NCBI GenBank assembly: GCA_002392325.1
Contig: DGGS01000173.1
Span: forward strand, 355-28,377
DNA length: 28,023 nucleotides
Reading direction: 5' to 3'
Origin: Bacteroidales bacterium UBA3868
Lineage (GTDB): Bacteria > Bacteroidota > Bacteroidia > Bacteroidales > WCHB1-69
In this document: positions 1 to 8,792 of the stretch, in pieces
Layout: each line of letters begins with the position of its first letter
Numbering within the stretch: position 1 is the stretch's first letter
Position numbers and translations under genes: made by a program
Notes under the pieces: generated by a model
What the model was told of the DNA's origin: nothing
What the model saw: only the letters and a program-made list of their open reading frames with translations
The model's database searches: none

Positions 1-12
1 TTTCACAACGAA

Positions 13-47
13 TAAAAAAGGCAGACTCTAATGTCTGCCTTTTTTTT
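13..47 (-). terminator. Intrinsic terminator after the S41 protease gene, probably bidirectional
   Basis: A 7-bp G/C-rich stem (GGCAGAC 20-26 with GTCTGCC 33-39) is flanked by an A-run (14-19) and a T-run (40-47), so the hairpin has a U-tract on either strand. On the minus strand it follows directly after the protease stop codon (46-48). It could also end a plus-strand gene outside the window. Confidence 0.9.
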
Positions 48-1629
48 ATTTTTTGATTACCTGTTTGGCCTTGAGGATGGTTTCGTCCGTTTCGTTGATG
101 ACGGGGTAGAAAGCGTCATTACCATATAGATTCCGCCCAATCAAGGCCTTAATCCACAATTTAAGTTCCTTTTTGGAGTTGGCGGTGAGATAGGGAGCTT
201 TCTTACCCGTGAGTTTGGTATAATAGTTGAGCATTTGGTTCAGTTCCTTGTCTGAGAAAGAGGCTTTTGTCCTGAAGGTGACGGCATCGGGAAACTGTTT
301 TTTCAGTTCGGTTTTGTGGTCGTTGGTGTAGTTGAAGGCGAATTGCACCAATGCGGCAGTGTTGGCCACCATATAATAGCCGTCGAGGTCATTGCCTTGA
401 TGGATGGGCACGAAATAGTCGGGCATGATGCCGCCTCCACCATACACGGTGCGTCCTCCGACGGTCTTATATGCGATGGACTTGTCCTGTTTGATGCTGT
501 CGATATTCTCCATCTCGCCGCGGGCGAGGCGTTCGTAAATTTCTTCGTAATAGGCCTCCGTGCCGTTCTTGTAGTCGCGTTGGATACAGCGTCCGCTGGG
601 GGTGTGGTAGCGCGCGGTGGTGAGGCGGATGGTGGATTTGTCGGATAAGTCGAACTGTCTTTGTACCAATCCTTTGCCAAAGGAACGGCGTCCCACGATC
701 ATACCTCTGTCGTTGTCTTGCACCGCTCCTGCCACAATCTCGGCCGCCGAAGCGCTGAAGTCGTCAATGAGAACGACCAACTTGCCTTTTTCAAAGTTGC
801 CCTTATGGGTGGCATAGATAATCTCCGGTCTGACTTTCAATCCTTCCACCGACACAATCTTTTGGTTTTTGCCCAAAAACTCATCACACACGCCGATAGC
901 GGCATCCAAAAAACCGCCCGAATTGCCGCGCAAGTCCAGAATCATGGAGGTCATACCCTTTTTTTTCAACTTGTAGATGGCGTCTTGGAACTCTTTCACG
1001 GTTGTGCTTCCAAATTCATTCATCTTGATATAACCGGTATGCGGATCTGTCATGTATGCCACATCAATGGTATAGGTGGGGATGACATTGCGGGTGATTT
1101 CGTATGCGTAGATGTCTTTGAACCCAGGGCGTATCACGCCTATTTTTACCTTGGTGCCTTTTTTACCACGCAACAGTTTGAAAACCTGTTCATTAGAGGT
1201 TCCTATAATGGATTTGCCGTTTACGGTGACAATTCGGTCGCCGGCGCGCACGCCCGACTTTTCCGCAGGACCACCTGATATGGTGGAGATTACCATTACG
1301 GTGTCGTTCATGATGTTGAACTGAATGCCCACACCCTCAAAGGCGCCATTCAGCGACTCCATCATGGTTTTGTTCTCTGCAGGCGTGGCGTAAGCCGAGT
1401 GGGGGTCCAGACTGTGCAGCACACTGCTTATGGCTTGGTCATACACAGAATCAATGTTGACGGAATCCACATAATATTGGTTAATGTATTGCATCACCTC
1501 GTTGAGTTTGTTGTTTTGCGTGTTCAACAAAACCGTTTTCCGCGAAGGCAGGAAATTGACTGCCACGGAAACGCCAAACAGAAAAGCGATGAGAAGGTAT
1601 AAGAAGATAATCCAGTTGTTATGTTTCAT
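46..1629 (-). CDS. S41 family C-terminal processing peptidase (CtpA/Prc-like)
   Basis: This is a membrane-anchored or periplasmic serine protease of the tail-specific/carboxy-terminal processing family, 527 aa, a usual length for Bacteroidota members. Residues about 6-28 form an N-terminal hydrophobic anchor with no obvious cleavage site. A PDZ domain follows at roughly 85-170 (the GVGIQF and AGDRI...NG motifs). The S41 catalytic domain has the SASAAE motif with probable nucleophile Ser294 and the FGKG motif with probable general base Lys319. The 25-residue spacing matches the Ser/Lys pair of E. coli Prc. Such enzymes degrade or trim envelope proteins; the substrate here is unknown. It is the last gene of a minus-strand run, 64 bases after the DAHP synthase stop. 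That gap carries two palindromes, and a terminator follows the stop. Start: the ATG at 1629 leads directly into the membrane anchor. Confidence 0.93.
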   Translation of the reverse strand: MKHNNWIIFLYLLIAFLFGVSVAVNFLPSRKTVLLNTQNNKLNEVMQYINQYYVDSVNIDSVYDQAISSVLHSLDPHSAYATPAENKTMMESLNGAFEGVGIQFNIMNDTVMVISTISGGPAEKSGVRAGDRIVTVNGKSIIGTSNEQVFKLLRGKKGTKVKIGVIRPGFKDIYAYEITRNVIPTYTIDVAYMTDPHTGYIKMNEFGSTTVKEFQDAIYKLKKKGMTSMILDLRGNSGGFLDAAIGVCDEFLGKNQKIVSVEGLKVRPEIIYATHKGNFEKGKLVVLIDDFSASAAEIVAGAVQDNDRGMIVGRRSFGKGLVQRQFDLSDKSTIRLTTARYHTPSGRCIQRDYKNGTEAYYEEIYERLARGEMENIDSIKQDKSIAYKTVGGRTVYGGGGIMPDYFVPIHQGNDLDGYYMVANTAALVQFAFNYTNDHKTELKKQFPDAVTFRTKASFSDKELNQMLNYYTKLTGKKAPYLTANSKKELKLWIKALIGRNLYGNDAFYPVINETDETILKAKQVIKK

Positions 1630-1636
1630 ATTGTCG

Positions 1637-1656
1637 AGGCGTACGGCCGTACGCCT
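1637..1656. repeat. Perfect 20-base palindrome, ACGGCCGT core (copy 1)
   Basis: AGGCGTACGGCCGTACGCCT is fully self-complementary. It shares its ACGGCCGT centre with a second palindrome at 1675-1692 in the same short intergenic gap. It could form a hairpin or cruciform, or be a REP-like element. No long U-tract follows on the minus strand, so a terminator role is doubtful. Confidence 0.75.
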
Positions 1657-1674
1657 TTATTTGTTTAAGATTGG

Positions 1675-1692
1675 GATGCACGGCCGTGCATC
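1675..1692. repeat. Perfect 18-base palindrome, ACGGCCGT core (copy 2)
   Basis: GATGCACGGCCGTGCATC is fully self-complementary and lies immediately after the DAHP synthase stop codon (minus strand, 1694-1696). The outer arms differ from copy 1 while the 8-base core is the same, as in families of short palindromic repeats with compensatory arm changes. Confidence 0.75.
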
Positions 1693-1693
1693 T

Positions 1694-2713
1694 TTACTGT
1701 TGTCGTTGTATGGATGTTTGGTGCAATAGTTCCAAAAACTGTGCCAGAAAATCACGATAAGCAGGATCCAGTCCTTCTTTTAGGTAGCGTTCCGTGACCT
1801 GCTGCCATTGTTTGGGCTGGACTACTGGCAGGTTGTTTTCTTTTTTGATGCGTGCGATTTCGTCCACGATTTCCATGCGTTTGGCCAGCAATTCGCTCAG
1901 TTGGGTGTCCACATGCTCGAGCAGTGCGCGTTGTTTGATGAGTTCCGCATTCGGCATGTCGGTTTTAAAGGTCAGAGACTGGATGAGGTCGCCCCATTGG
2001 GCAGGAGTCAGTTGCTGGGAGGCATCACTCAGGGCTTCTGCCGGACTATAATGTGTTTCCAGCATAAGTCCGTTAAAACCATAATTCAAAGCGAGTTGTG
2101 CCACTTGAGGAATCCATTTCACATTACCGCAAAGGTGGGAAGGATCGCACAAAATGGGCAGTTCGGGATAGTGAACTTTCAAGTCAATAGGGATTTCCCA
2201 GCAAGGGGCGTTGCGATACACATTCTCATTACCGTTGGCGAAACCACGGTGCACGGCGATAACTTGTGAGACACCCGCTTGTAAGAAACGCTCGATGTTG
2301 CCGATCCAGAGGTTGAGGTCAGGTACGATGGGATTCTTAACAAGGATGGTAAAGGGTTTCTCTTTGACCGCGTCGGCAATTTTCTGCACTTCGACGGGGT
2401 TCACGCCCGTGCGCGCACCCACCCACAATGTCGTAATGCCCGCCTTGGCGCAGGCGTCAACCTGTTTGGCAGTCATCACTTCGGTGCACACGCGGATTCC
2501 GAACCCCCGCTGCACCTCCCCTAACCAAGGCAATGCCTCATTACCCAAACCCTTGAAACTGTTCGGGTTACTGCGCGGTTTCCATACACCTGCCCTGAAA
2601 TAGTCCAACGCTATTCCAGTCCGCTTTATCTCCTGACTCAGCAGCTCGGCGGTTGTGAAGAGTTGATGTTCACTCTCCACGGCACAAGGTCCAGCAATCA
2701 AAACAGGTTTCAT
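1694..2713 (-). CDS. Bifunctional DAHP synthase / chorismate mutase (type II, AroQ class)
   Basis: This 339-aa protein joins the first step of the shikimate pathway (phosphoenolpyruvate plus erythrose 4-phosphate to DAHP) to chorismate mutase (chorismate to prephenate). Residues 1 to about 255 are a type I-beta/KDO8P-synthase-like barrel. It starts with GPCAVES (8-14), then shows KPRSNP, a VGARTG segment and DPSH, the last providing metal and substrate ligands in this family. Residues about 265-339 are the helical AroQ mutase domain (LLAKRMEIVDEIARIKKEN). This fusion is familiar in Bacteroidota, where the mutase domain can also act in feedback control. The start ATG lies one base after the stop of the 1487-aa gene, so the two are almost certainly co-transcribed. 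It is an unexpected partner for envelope genes. It could be labelled aroF, aroA or aroG/aroQ; no symbol is assigned because naming is inconsistent. Confidence 0.95.
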   Translation of the reverse strand: MKPVLIAGPCAVESEHQLFTTAELLSQEIKRTGIALDYFRAGVWKPRSNPNSFKGLGNEALPWLGEVQRGFGIRVCTEVMTAKQVDACAKAGITTLWVGARTGVNPVEVQKIADAVKEKPFTILVKNPIVPDLNLWIGNIERFLQAGVSQVIAVHRGFANGNENVYRNAPCWEIPIDLKVHYPELPILCDPSHLCGNVKWIPQVAQLALNYGFNGLMLETHYSPAEALSDASQQLTPAQWGDLIQSLTFKTDMPNAELIKQRALLEHVDTQLSELLAKRMEIVDEIARIKKENNLPVVQPKQWQQVTERYLKEGLDPAYRDFLAQFLELLHQTSIQRQQ

Positions 2714-2714
2714 C

Positions 2715-5700
2715 CTACTCTTCCTCTTCTAAGTTCGTATAGTATTTCTTCACAAATTTGTTCTTCCAACCGAGGTTGCCTAACTTATAAGAGAACGATG
2801 GCAAACCTTTGGCATTGTCAGGTGCCAGCGACTTGTTCTTCGGTTTGGTGTTCTTGATGGCTTCGTTGAAGTTTTTGTCCGAAGAATAACCCGAAACCAC
2901 ATTGTTGTCGAATTGGAAATAATAGTATTGGTCATCAAATTCAAAATAGAGGTAGAGTTTGTTGCGCGACCCCCGCTTTTCAATCACGATGCGGCCGGGA
3001 ACCATCTTGTATATCGTTTTGGCACCGCAGATGATCAACGGAAGCGTGGTTTGCGATTTGAAGGTGGATTGGTCTTTGTCCCATTCAAAATCGATGTTGG
3101 AGAAGAGGAACTTCACCTGCAGCGCTTCGGGCAGACGGCGTTGCGTACCCAATGCCACATTGCGGGTATAGCGCTGGTATTCGGTTTTACCCAAGATGTT
3201 GTATAAGGCCATGTCGTACGCCTCATCGGAGGAAACATCCACAAAGTCCAGCGAGGTGGCGTTGTCCAATGCCTTGTTCATGCTCTTCATGGACTCTTCG
3301 TTGAAGAAGAAGTCAATGGAGGTGGTCAGATGCATTTCCGCTGAATCGGCAGTTATATAATTGATGATGGTACCATTGGTGACGAAATTCACACGTCCCA
3401 ACTTGGTTCCCATATCAATGGTACCGGTACCCGTGGCCACACAATTGTCGGTGTTCAGTGTGATGATGTTGCCAGGCACAGTGGGATCCTGCAGTTTTTC
3501 CAAAGAGGCGGCCTTGTATTCGTGCGTTGCTTTGTCGTAAGTGATGTATCCGAAAACATTGATGTATTCGGCATCGTTGAACTCATCTTTAGCTTCGCCG
3601 AATGCGGTGTAGATGCGACCTGTCTTGTTGGAGGAGGTGATGGCCACCACCACTTTCCGGTCGTCCATGTCCTTGGTGCGGTCGTGCACTTGAAGCAAAA
3701 TGTTGTTGGGGTCAACTTGTTGCAAGATCTTCATGGGCGCATGGCGGATAGAGTCGCATCCATGGCGGATCTCAACACCACCAAAATAGGACAGGAAGGG
3801 TTGTGTGCTGTGCAACTCGGCGCGCCCGCTGAACCCGAACTGGTCGCTGAACTGGAAGTTCATCTCGGCAGGAATCTTGGCATCACCGAATGTTTCCTTG
3901 TTGAAATAGATGGTGTCAAAATAAATTTTCTGTACCCGCTGATTCTCGTCCACATAATCATAATAACCATTGGCATAGAACTTTGTGGCGGTCTGGAGAC
4001 GGGTGTAGCAGTCGTATAGCTCGTGGAATTTGTTGTCCCTGCCAGCCAAAATGCGCGATTTGGGTAGCGGGTCCACATACGCTTTCTCGCGGATAATCAC
4101 TTCACCATGCGCGGGAATGATGGCAGCGTCGCCAGCGTTGATGTAGCGCACACCATGGGCAAAAATCACATTTTTGGTGAAGTCAAACTCCGCACTGAGG
4201 GCGGGGAAGTGGTATCCCACAGCTGGATCTGCCGCATATAATTCATTGTCAAGACTTTGCATATCAACCAGCTCGCGCGACGGGGTGTTGTCGATATCCA
4301 CATTCTTGTATGGGTCATCCCATTTGAAACGCAATAAGGTGGAGTCGATGGGATCCCATTCAAACTCAGAAGACTTGGCTTTAATCTCATTCTTCACAAA
4401 ATAAACAATGGAAGCGGTGCCGTTGGCTTTGAAATGACCTTTACGGGTTTCAAAATTGATGTGGGAATTGTAGTTGTCGGTGGAGAATGCGATGTCCTCA
4501 CCTTTGCTGATATCATAAATCCGCAAATCAGCGGTGTCGGAGAGCAATTCGTGATGTTTGAAGTCGAACAATCTGGAGGAGATGTCCGCTCTGCCAAATT
4601 TCACAATGCCGGTTCCTTGCATTCCGGAAGGCGTGATTTTGGAGTTGCCAGTAAGCAAAGTTTCATTGAACACGCTCATCGGATTCTTGATGGTGTGCAC
4701 AAACATTTGATCCTTATAGGGTTCCCAGTGCAGATAACCGTCTTCCATGCTGGCGGGTGGGAATTCCACACCGCCTTGTTGTTCGGCCACAATGTGGTTG
4801 TTGGCGGAACCGTTGGTGGAATCCAAATAGAATACGAGACTGTCGGACACCGTGTGGGAGGTGATGTAGTCGATTTCTCCATTACCACGCAATCCCCTGT
4901 TGCTCAAATCCACAACACCCTTGTATGAACCTTTTGTCCCGTACATAGGCAATCCGTTGGTGTGATGGGTGAAACCGAAGGAGAAGTCCGGTTGCACTTT
5001 CAACGGCTCGGAAATGTCGGGGAAGATGCCGCCCGACACCAGCGATCCGGTAAACTTCATGGAGTCAATGACAAAGTTGTCCAAGTTGACGATTCTGAAG
5101 GAGTTGACCGCATAATAAAAACGGTCACGCGTATAGACACCACCGAGCACATAAGGTTTGTCATAAAACACCTTACCGCCCTTTCGTGCTTCAAAGATGG
5201 GGTATTCGGGAATGTCGGTCATGCCGGATTTGTTGCCCGGAGCATCCACATAAAGCACGCCGGAGAGTTCTTCAATGCGGCCTTGCACTTGACGGAGCGG
5301 ATAGTCACCGTACATGTCCATTTTGCCGTTCTTGTCCTCCACATACATAATCAAGGTGTCGATGACATTCATATCGACCAGGAAACGATCGTAGTTGAAC
5401 TCGCAGTTGTGGGCGATAAAGTCAAACAGACCGCCGATGACGCGTCCGGAGAAGGTCATGTCGCGGTTTTTCTTTACCGTAACCAATTCGTTCATCGGAT
5501 ACACATTCACAATCTGCGGGTCGCTGAGCACAAAGAACTCACACCCCGTGATTTTCAAATCATTGGTCAGCAAATCCATGGAGGCGTAATGGTTCTTGGA
5601 CTCCAGACGAATATAATCGTAGTCTTTCTTTTTAACCTGATTATTAAGATATTGTGAAATCTTAGGGCGGAAGTGAATGCGGTTGTTGTTCACATCATAC

Positions 5701-7178
5701 TCAATGAATCCGCGGGCGGCGAAGTCGAGCATCATGGCCTTGATGTCCAAAGGCGGTTTGTTGAACCAGCGGATGACATCTTCAATGGTGACATCTTCAT
5801 AGCCGGCGGAGTAGAAAAGCTGCCAAAGGGTATAGAGCGGATTCACTTGGTTTACGCCGGCAATTTCGTGCATGACGGACTCATCATAATAATTTTGAGA
5901 CTCGAAAAATGCGGATTGCTCACTGGTGTTGCCTACAATGGGTCGGAACTCGATACGCTGCTCGTTGGTGTTCCATTGGATAGATTCTACCGTGATATCC
6001 AATTTATGGTATGAGTCGAAAAATGGGGATCTGCCAACCCCTTGCTTCGGGCGGGAAATGAGAAGTTCTTTGGTTTCGTTGTTGTACTTGAAATTGGCGG
6101 CAGGATGGAAAATGGAGTCCTCTTCTATATAAATGCTTACTTTGGCGTCTTCCGACAGCAGGTTGGTGGGACGAATCAGGAAGCTTTTGGAGGCGGCCTT
6201 GATAATGGGTTTCTTATCGCGAAGAATCGTGATGTTCGCCAAGGTGTCGCCGGATGAGGTTCCGTAAATGGAGGCGCCGCGCAACTCAAATCCGCCAACA
6301 TAGTTCACATCCGTATATAAGTTATTGATTGCTATTGTTTTATCGTTACTGATGAAACGGGGGTAAGTGGCCTTTTCTTCTGAAGTGGGCAGCACAGCTT
6401 TGTCAATAACGGTGCCCATAATAGGGCGGCTGAACAACTTTGGATAATGAAAGGTGATATTGGCGGCCTCCACTTTTGGAAAACGCATATCAATTTCGTA
6501 AGATTTCAATTCGGCTTTCACATTATCAGGCAAGCCAGCGCGATCCCAGTAAATGGTGCCCTGGGTGGCGTTGAATTTGATTCTGGCAGGATAGTAGCGC
6601 CCACTGACATCAACCACTGTCAAACTGTCTTTGGTAGAATGTCCTATCAAATCCACTCGTTTGAAATCGAAATAGGGTTCTTGGTCAAACCCCATTACCT
6701 CCGCTTGTCCGTCCACCACCCATTTGACATTATCTTCCTGATTCAGAATGTTATTCCGGAAGAACCGCTCATAGAGCAGCATGTTTTTCTGGAACAAGGT
6801 GACGCTGTGCGTGGCGTGATACTCCACCATTTTCACCCAGGTCTCCGTTTCAGCGGCATATTCGCTGGACGCAAAGGCCATGTATGCGTGCATGTAGGAC
6901 TGGAACTGCGGAATGGGGCGGAACTTGTGGCGCAACAAAGCGTTGGCTTCCTGAATGAACGCCAGTTGGTTCTCATAGTCGATGGAGGTGGTCCAAAAAG
7001 CGGTGAATTCCGCCAGCATGTCGTTGGCCTCTTTCTGCCGGTCTTTGGACACGGTGGACAAATAAGATTTCATTTCCTCCACGGTGACGGTCGGGTCATT
7101 GGAGAAGGAGTTGAAACGCTGTGCGAAAACGGTGAAAACCGTGCAGCATACAGCGATAGTCAGAAGGATTTTTTTCAT
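2715..7178 (-). CDS. Very large secreted protein of unknown function (1487 aa)
   Basis: I do not recognise a named family. Residues 1-19 form a clear Sec signal peptide ending in ...VFA-Q, so the protein is exported. Residues about 30-170 look helical. The long middle (about 200-1250) is rich in short beta-strand-like segments with repeated aspartate/glycine turns and phrases such as GRADISSRLFDFKHHELLSDTADLRIYD and GTIDMGTKLGRVNF. These give a loose impression of the long beta-rich scaffolds of AsmA/OstA-type envelope proteins, but I cannot prove that. A helical patch lies near 1280-1330, and the C-terminus is acidic (EEEE). There is no T9SS sorting domain and no evident lipobox. It sits 4 bases after the PepSY-like gene and 1 base before the DAHP synthase, so it lies in the middle of an operon. 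There is no frameshift. Base use looks like its neighbours. Confidence 0.9.
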   Translation of the reverse strand: MKKILLTIAVCCTVFTVFAQRFNSFSNDPTVTVEEMKSYLSTVSKDRQKEANDMLAEFTAFWTTSIDYENQLAFIQEANALLRHKFRPIPQFQSYMHAYMAFASSEYAAETETWVKMVEYHATHSVTLFQKNMLLYERFFRNNILNQEDNVKWVVDGQAEVMGFDQEPYFDFKRVDLIGHSTKDSLTVVDVSGRYYPARIKFNATQGTIYWDRAGLPDNVKAELKSYEIDMRFPKVEAANITFHYPKLFSRPIMGTVIDKAVLPTSEEKATYPRFISNDKTIAINNLYTDVNYVGGFELRGASIYGTSSGDTLANITILRDKKPIIKAASKSFLIRPTNLLSEDAKVSIYIEEDSIFHPAANFKYNNETKELLISRPKQGVGRSPFFDSYHKLDITVESIQWNTNEQRIEFRPIVGNTSEQSAFFESQNYYDESVMHEIAGVNQVNPLYTLWQLFYSAGYEDVTIEDVIRWFNKPPLDIKAMMLDFAARGFIEYDVNNNRIHFRPKISQYLNNQVKKKDYDYIRLESKNHYASMDLLTNDLKITGCEFFVLSDPQIVNVYPMNELVTVKKNRDMTFSGRVIGGLFDFIAHNCEFNYDRFLVDMNVIDTLIMYVEDKNGKMDMYGDYPLRQVQGRIEELSGVLYVDAPGNKSGMTDIPEYPIFEARKGGKVFYDKPYVLGGVYTRDRFYYAVNSFRIVNLDNFVIDSMKFTGSLVSGGIFPDISEPLKVQPDFSFGFTHHTNGLPMYGTKGSYKGVVDLSNRGLRGNGEIDYITSHTVSDSLVFYLDSTNGSANNHIVAEQQGGVEFPPASMEDGYLHWEPYKDQMFVHTIKNPMSVFNETLLTGNSKITPSGMQGTGIVKFGRADISSRLFDFKHHELLSDTADLRIYDISKGEDIAFSTDNYNSHINFETRKGHFKANGTASIVYFVKNEIKAKSSEFEWDPIDSTLLRFKWDDPYKNVDIDNTPSRELVDMQSLDNELYAADPAVGYHFPALSAEFDFTKNVIFAHGVRYINAGDAAIIPAHGEVIIREKAYVDPLPKSRILAGRDNKFHELYDCYTRLQTATKFYANGYYDYVDENQRVQKIYFDTIYFNKETFGDAKIPAEMNFQFSDQFGFSGRAELHSTQPFLSYFGGVEIRHGCDSIRHAPMKILQQVDPNNILLQVHDRTKDMDDRKVVVAITSSNKTGRIYTAFGEAKDEFNDAEYINVFGYITYDKATHEYKAASLEKLQDPTVPGNIITLNTDNCVATGTGTIDMGTKLGRVNFVTNGTIINYITADSAEMHLTTSIDFFFNEESMKSMNKALDNATSLDFVDVSSDEAYDMALYNILGKTEYQRYTRNVALGTQRRLPEALQVKFLFSNIDFEWDKDQSTFKSQTTLPLIICGAKTIYKMVPGRIVIEKRGSRNKLYLYFEFDDQYYYFQFDNNVVSGYSSDKNFNEAIKNTKPKNKSLAPDNAKGLPSFSYKLGNLGWKNKFVKKYYTNLEEEE

Positions 7179-7182
7179 AATA

Positions 7183-8718
7183 CTATCCGTTGAACGGTTT
7201 GCCGTTCATATTGAACCACAAATCGATAACCTCTTTGGATTTCTTTTCTTGGATGGTGACTTTGTATAAATTCAATTTTTCGGCAATGCGCTTAACACTG
7301 TAATAATCAAGCACTTTGCAACCTTTGTGTTCTTTTTTGAGGAAGCTTTGGATAGTAGCGGAAAGGTTCTCGGGTTTGCCTTGCAGGCGGGTTTCCACAA
7401 TGTTTCCAATAGGACTGATGATGCAGATTTCCTTGCCGCGAGCGCTGTAGTAGTGCGCTTCGTAATTCATGTCGTCGTTGGTCACCCATTCCGCATTCGT
7501 AACCCGCGGATATTTCAATTTGAAAACAGCTTGGATGTTTTCGGGAATGTCGGCGGCGCTGTTTTTCTTCTCGTCCAGCGACATGTTCATTTTAGCGTAG
7601 TATTTGTCCAGTTGGTCTTTCTCGTTACCTTTGATGTCGGAGGATACCATTTCGGGATTCGCATCAATTGTACGCAGCAGTTTGCCGGTTTTGTCGAAGA
7701 TAACCGTAGTGGGAATTTTGGCCTTGTAGTTGGCTTTCTCATAAAATTCCACCAGTGTTTTGTCGTTCTTGTCGGCTCTCGTCTCCTTGATAGCGGTTTT
7801 GAATTTGAATCCTTTATAGAAATCGTTGAGGTGCTTCAGCATCGGACCGGTTACTGCCTCTTCGGGGAGGGCGGTTATCGTTTTATCCCAAACACCCTCT
7901 TTGGAGAAATAGGCGGCTGTGGTTCTATCGGCATTGACGCATTTGGCAACATATTGGTTGTCAATCTCATACCAATTCAAATCTTGAGGATGCAATACTT
8001 TTTTCACCAGAGCTTTCTTGACTGTTTCGGGAACTTCGGATTCATTTATAGCCACATTGCCCTGTTCATCCGTAACCACAGGCTCGGGTTTGACTTTCTC
8101 TGGCTTTTCCGGTTTCTCCTTTTCCGGTTTTGCAGGTTTCGGTTCTGCCTTCACTGGAGCGGGTTTCTCGGTTTTCTTGGGTTCCGCATTCTGCTTCGGC
8201 GGATTGTTTTCCGCTATTTTTTCCTCCTTGGGTTCCACAGGATTTTTGAAGTTGTCGGGATCCGTGCGGGAGAGGAGTTCGCCTTTGTCACTGAAGGAAA
8301 GTTGCGAGGGTTTGAAACCGATGCCCTCTTGCTTCACCTCCACCATGTAGTGCAACGGAGCGTTTTCCTGCTCTTCCAAGAAGGAATTGCTAATGACGAA
8401 GTCGGGATAATTGGCTTTCACATATTCAGTGATGACAGACGGAAGCTCGTCTTTTTTGATGTCGTAGGTGGTTCGAATCCACTCGCCACCGGGCGAAATG
8501 TACGCTTTCCCAACGGAACCCTCATCCTTGAATGTGGCAATATAAACGCCAGATTCAAGCTGCCATGCGGAAACTTTCACATACGGATATTGGAAATCCA
8601 TAGCTTGTGAAACCTCGGAAGGCACGTCTGCCGGCTTTATTTTTTGCGCAAACGATACGGGCAATGCAAGGAGTTGCATCGCAAATAAAATGACCGCTAA
8701 TTTTACAAAATTCTTCAT
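7183..8718 (-). CDS. Secreted protein with three PepSY-like domains and a Pro/Lys/Glu-rich linker
   Basis: The protein has 511 aa. Residues 1-24 are a Sec signal peptide (...LLALPVSFAQ). I see three similar modules, at roughly 27-155, 220-350 and 390-511. Each opens with a D/E-x-P-E/S-x-V/I-x-x-A segment (ADVPSEVSQAM, SEVPETVKKAL, ADIPENIQAVF) followed by strands ending in a hydrophobic GEL/GKLL turn. This resembles the PepSY-like (putative beta-lactamase-inhibitor-like) domain common in Bacteroidota periplasmic proteins. Modules 1 and 2 are joined by a low-complexity linker of Pro, Lys and Glu at about 165-215, perhaps spanning peptidoglycan or acting as a flexible spacer. It is the first gene of the minus-strand operon, with a -7 promoter element at 8745-8752 upstream, and the next gene begins 4 bases after its stop. 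Its ligand is unknown. Confidence 0.85.
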   Translation of the reverse strand: MKNFVKLAVILFAMQLLALPVSFAQKIKPADVPSEVSQAMDFQYPYVKVSAWQLESGVYIATFKDEGSVGKAYISPGGEWIRTTYDIKKDELPSVITEYVKANYPDFVISNSFLEEQENAPLHYMVEVKQEGIGFKPSQLSFSDKGELLSRTDPDNFKNPVEPKEEKIAENNPPKQNAEPKKTEKPAPVKAEPKPAKPEKEKPEKPEKVKPEPVVTDEQGNVAINESEVPETVKKALVKKVLHPQDLNWYEIDNQYVAKCVNADRTTAAYFSKEGVWDKTITALPEEAVTGPMLKHLNDFYKGFKFKTAIKETRADKNDKTLVEFYEKANYKAKIPTTVIFDKTGKLLRTIDANPEMVSSDIKGNEKDQLDKYYAKMNMSLDEKKNSAADIPENIQAVFKLKYPRVTNAEWVTNDDMNYEAHYYSARGKEICIISPIGNIVETRLQGKPENLSATIQSFLKKEHKGCKVLDYYSVKRIAEKLNLYKVTIQEKKSKEVIDLWFNMNGKPFNG

Positions 8719-8744
8719 AAAAACCTTTTATTAAAAACGAGGGA

Positions 8745-8752
8745 CAAAGATA
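8745..8752 (-). promoter_or_regulatory. Bacteroidota -7 element (TATCTTTG) for the PepSY-like operon
   Basis: The minus strand reads TATCTTTG, matching the TAnnTTTG consensus, and places a transcription start about 15-20 bases upstream of the ATG at 8718. No convincing -33 TTTG at canonical spacing was seen. Confidence 0.7.
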
Positions 8753-8763
8753 GTATTTTTTTG

Positions 8764-8771
8764 TACTTTTG
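8764..8771 (+). promoter_or_regulatory. Bacteroidota -7 element (TACTTTTG) for the YwqK-like gene
   Basis: TACTTTTG matches TAnnTTTG and sits about 20 bases before the ATG at 8793. This leaves a very short leader and argues against the upstream TTG at 8769 as a start. It lies only 11 bases from the opposing -7 element at 8745-8752. Confidence 0.75.
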
Positions 8772-8792
8772 CCCCTCCTAAAAATTGATTTT

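Noticed and set aside
6447..7193. A 248-codon plus-strand frame opposite the 1487-aa gene
   Set aside because: It is the reverse-frame shadow of a signal-peptide-bearing gene, without recognisable motifs.
7327..8610. A 427-codon open frame on the plus strand opposite the PepSY-like gene
   Set aside because: It is antisense to a well-supported gene, reads as Phe/His/Arg-rich nonsense, and has no domain or promoter of its own.
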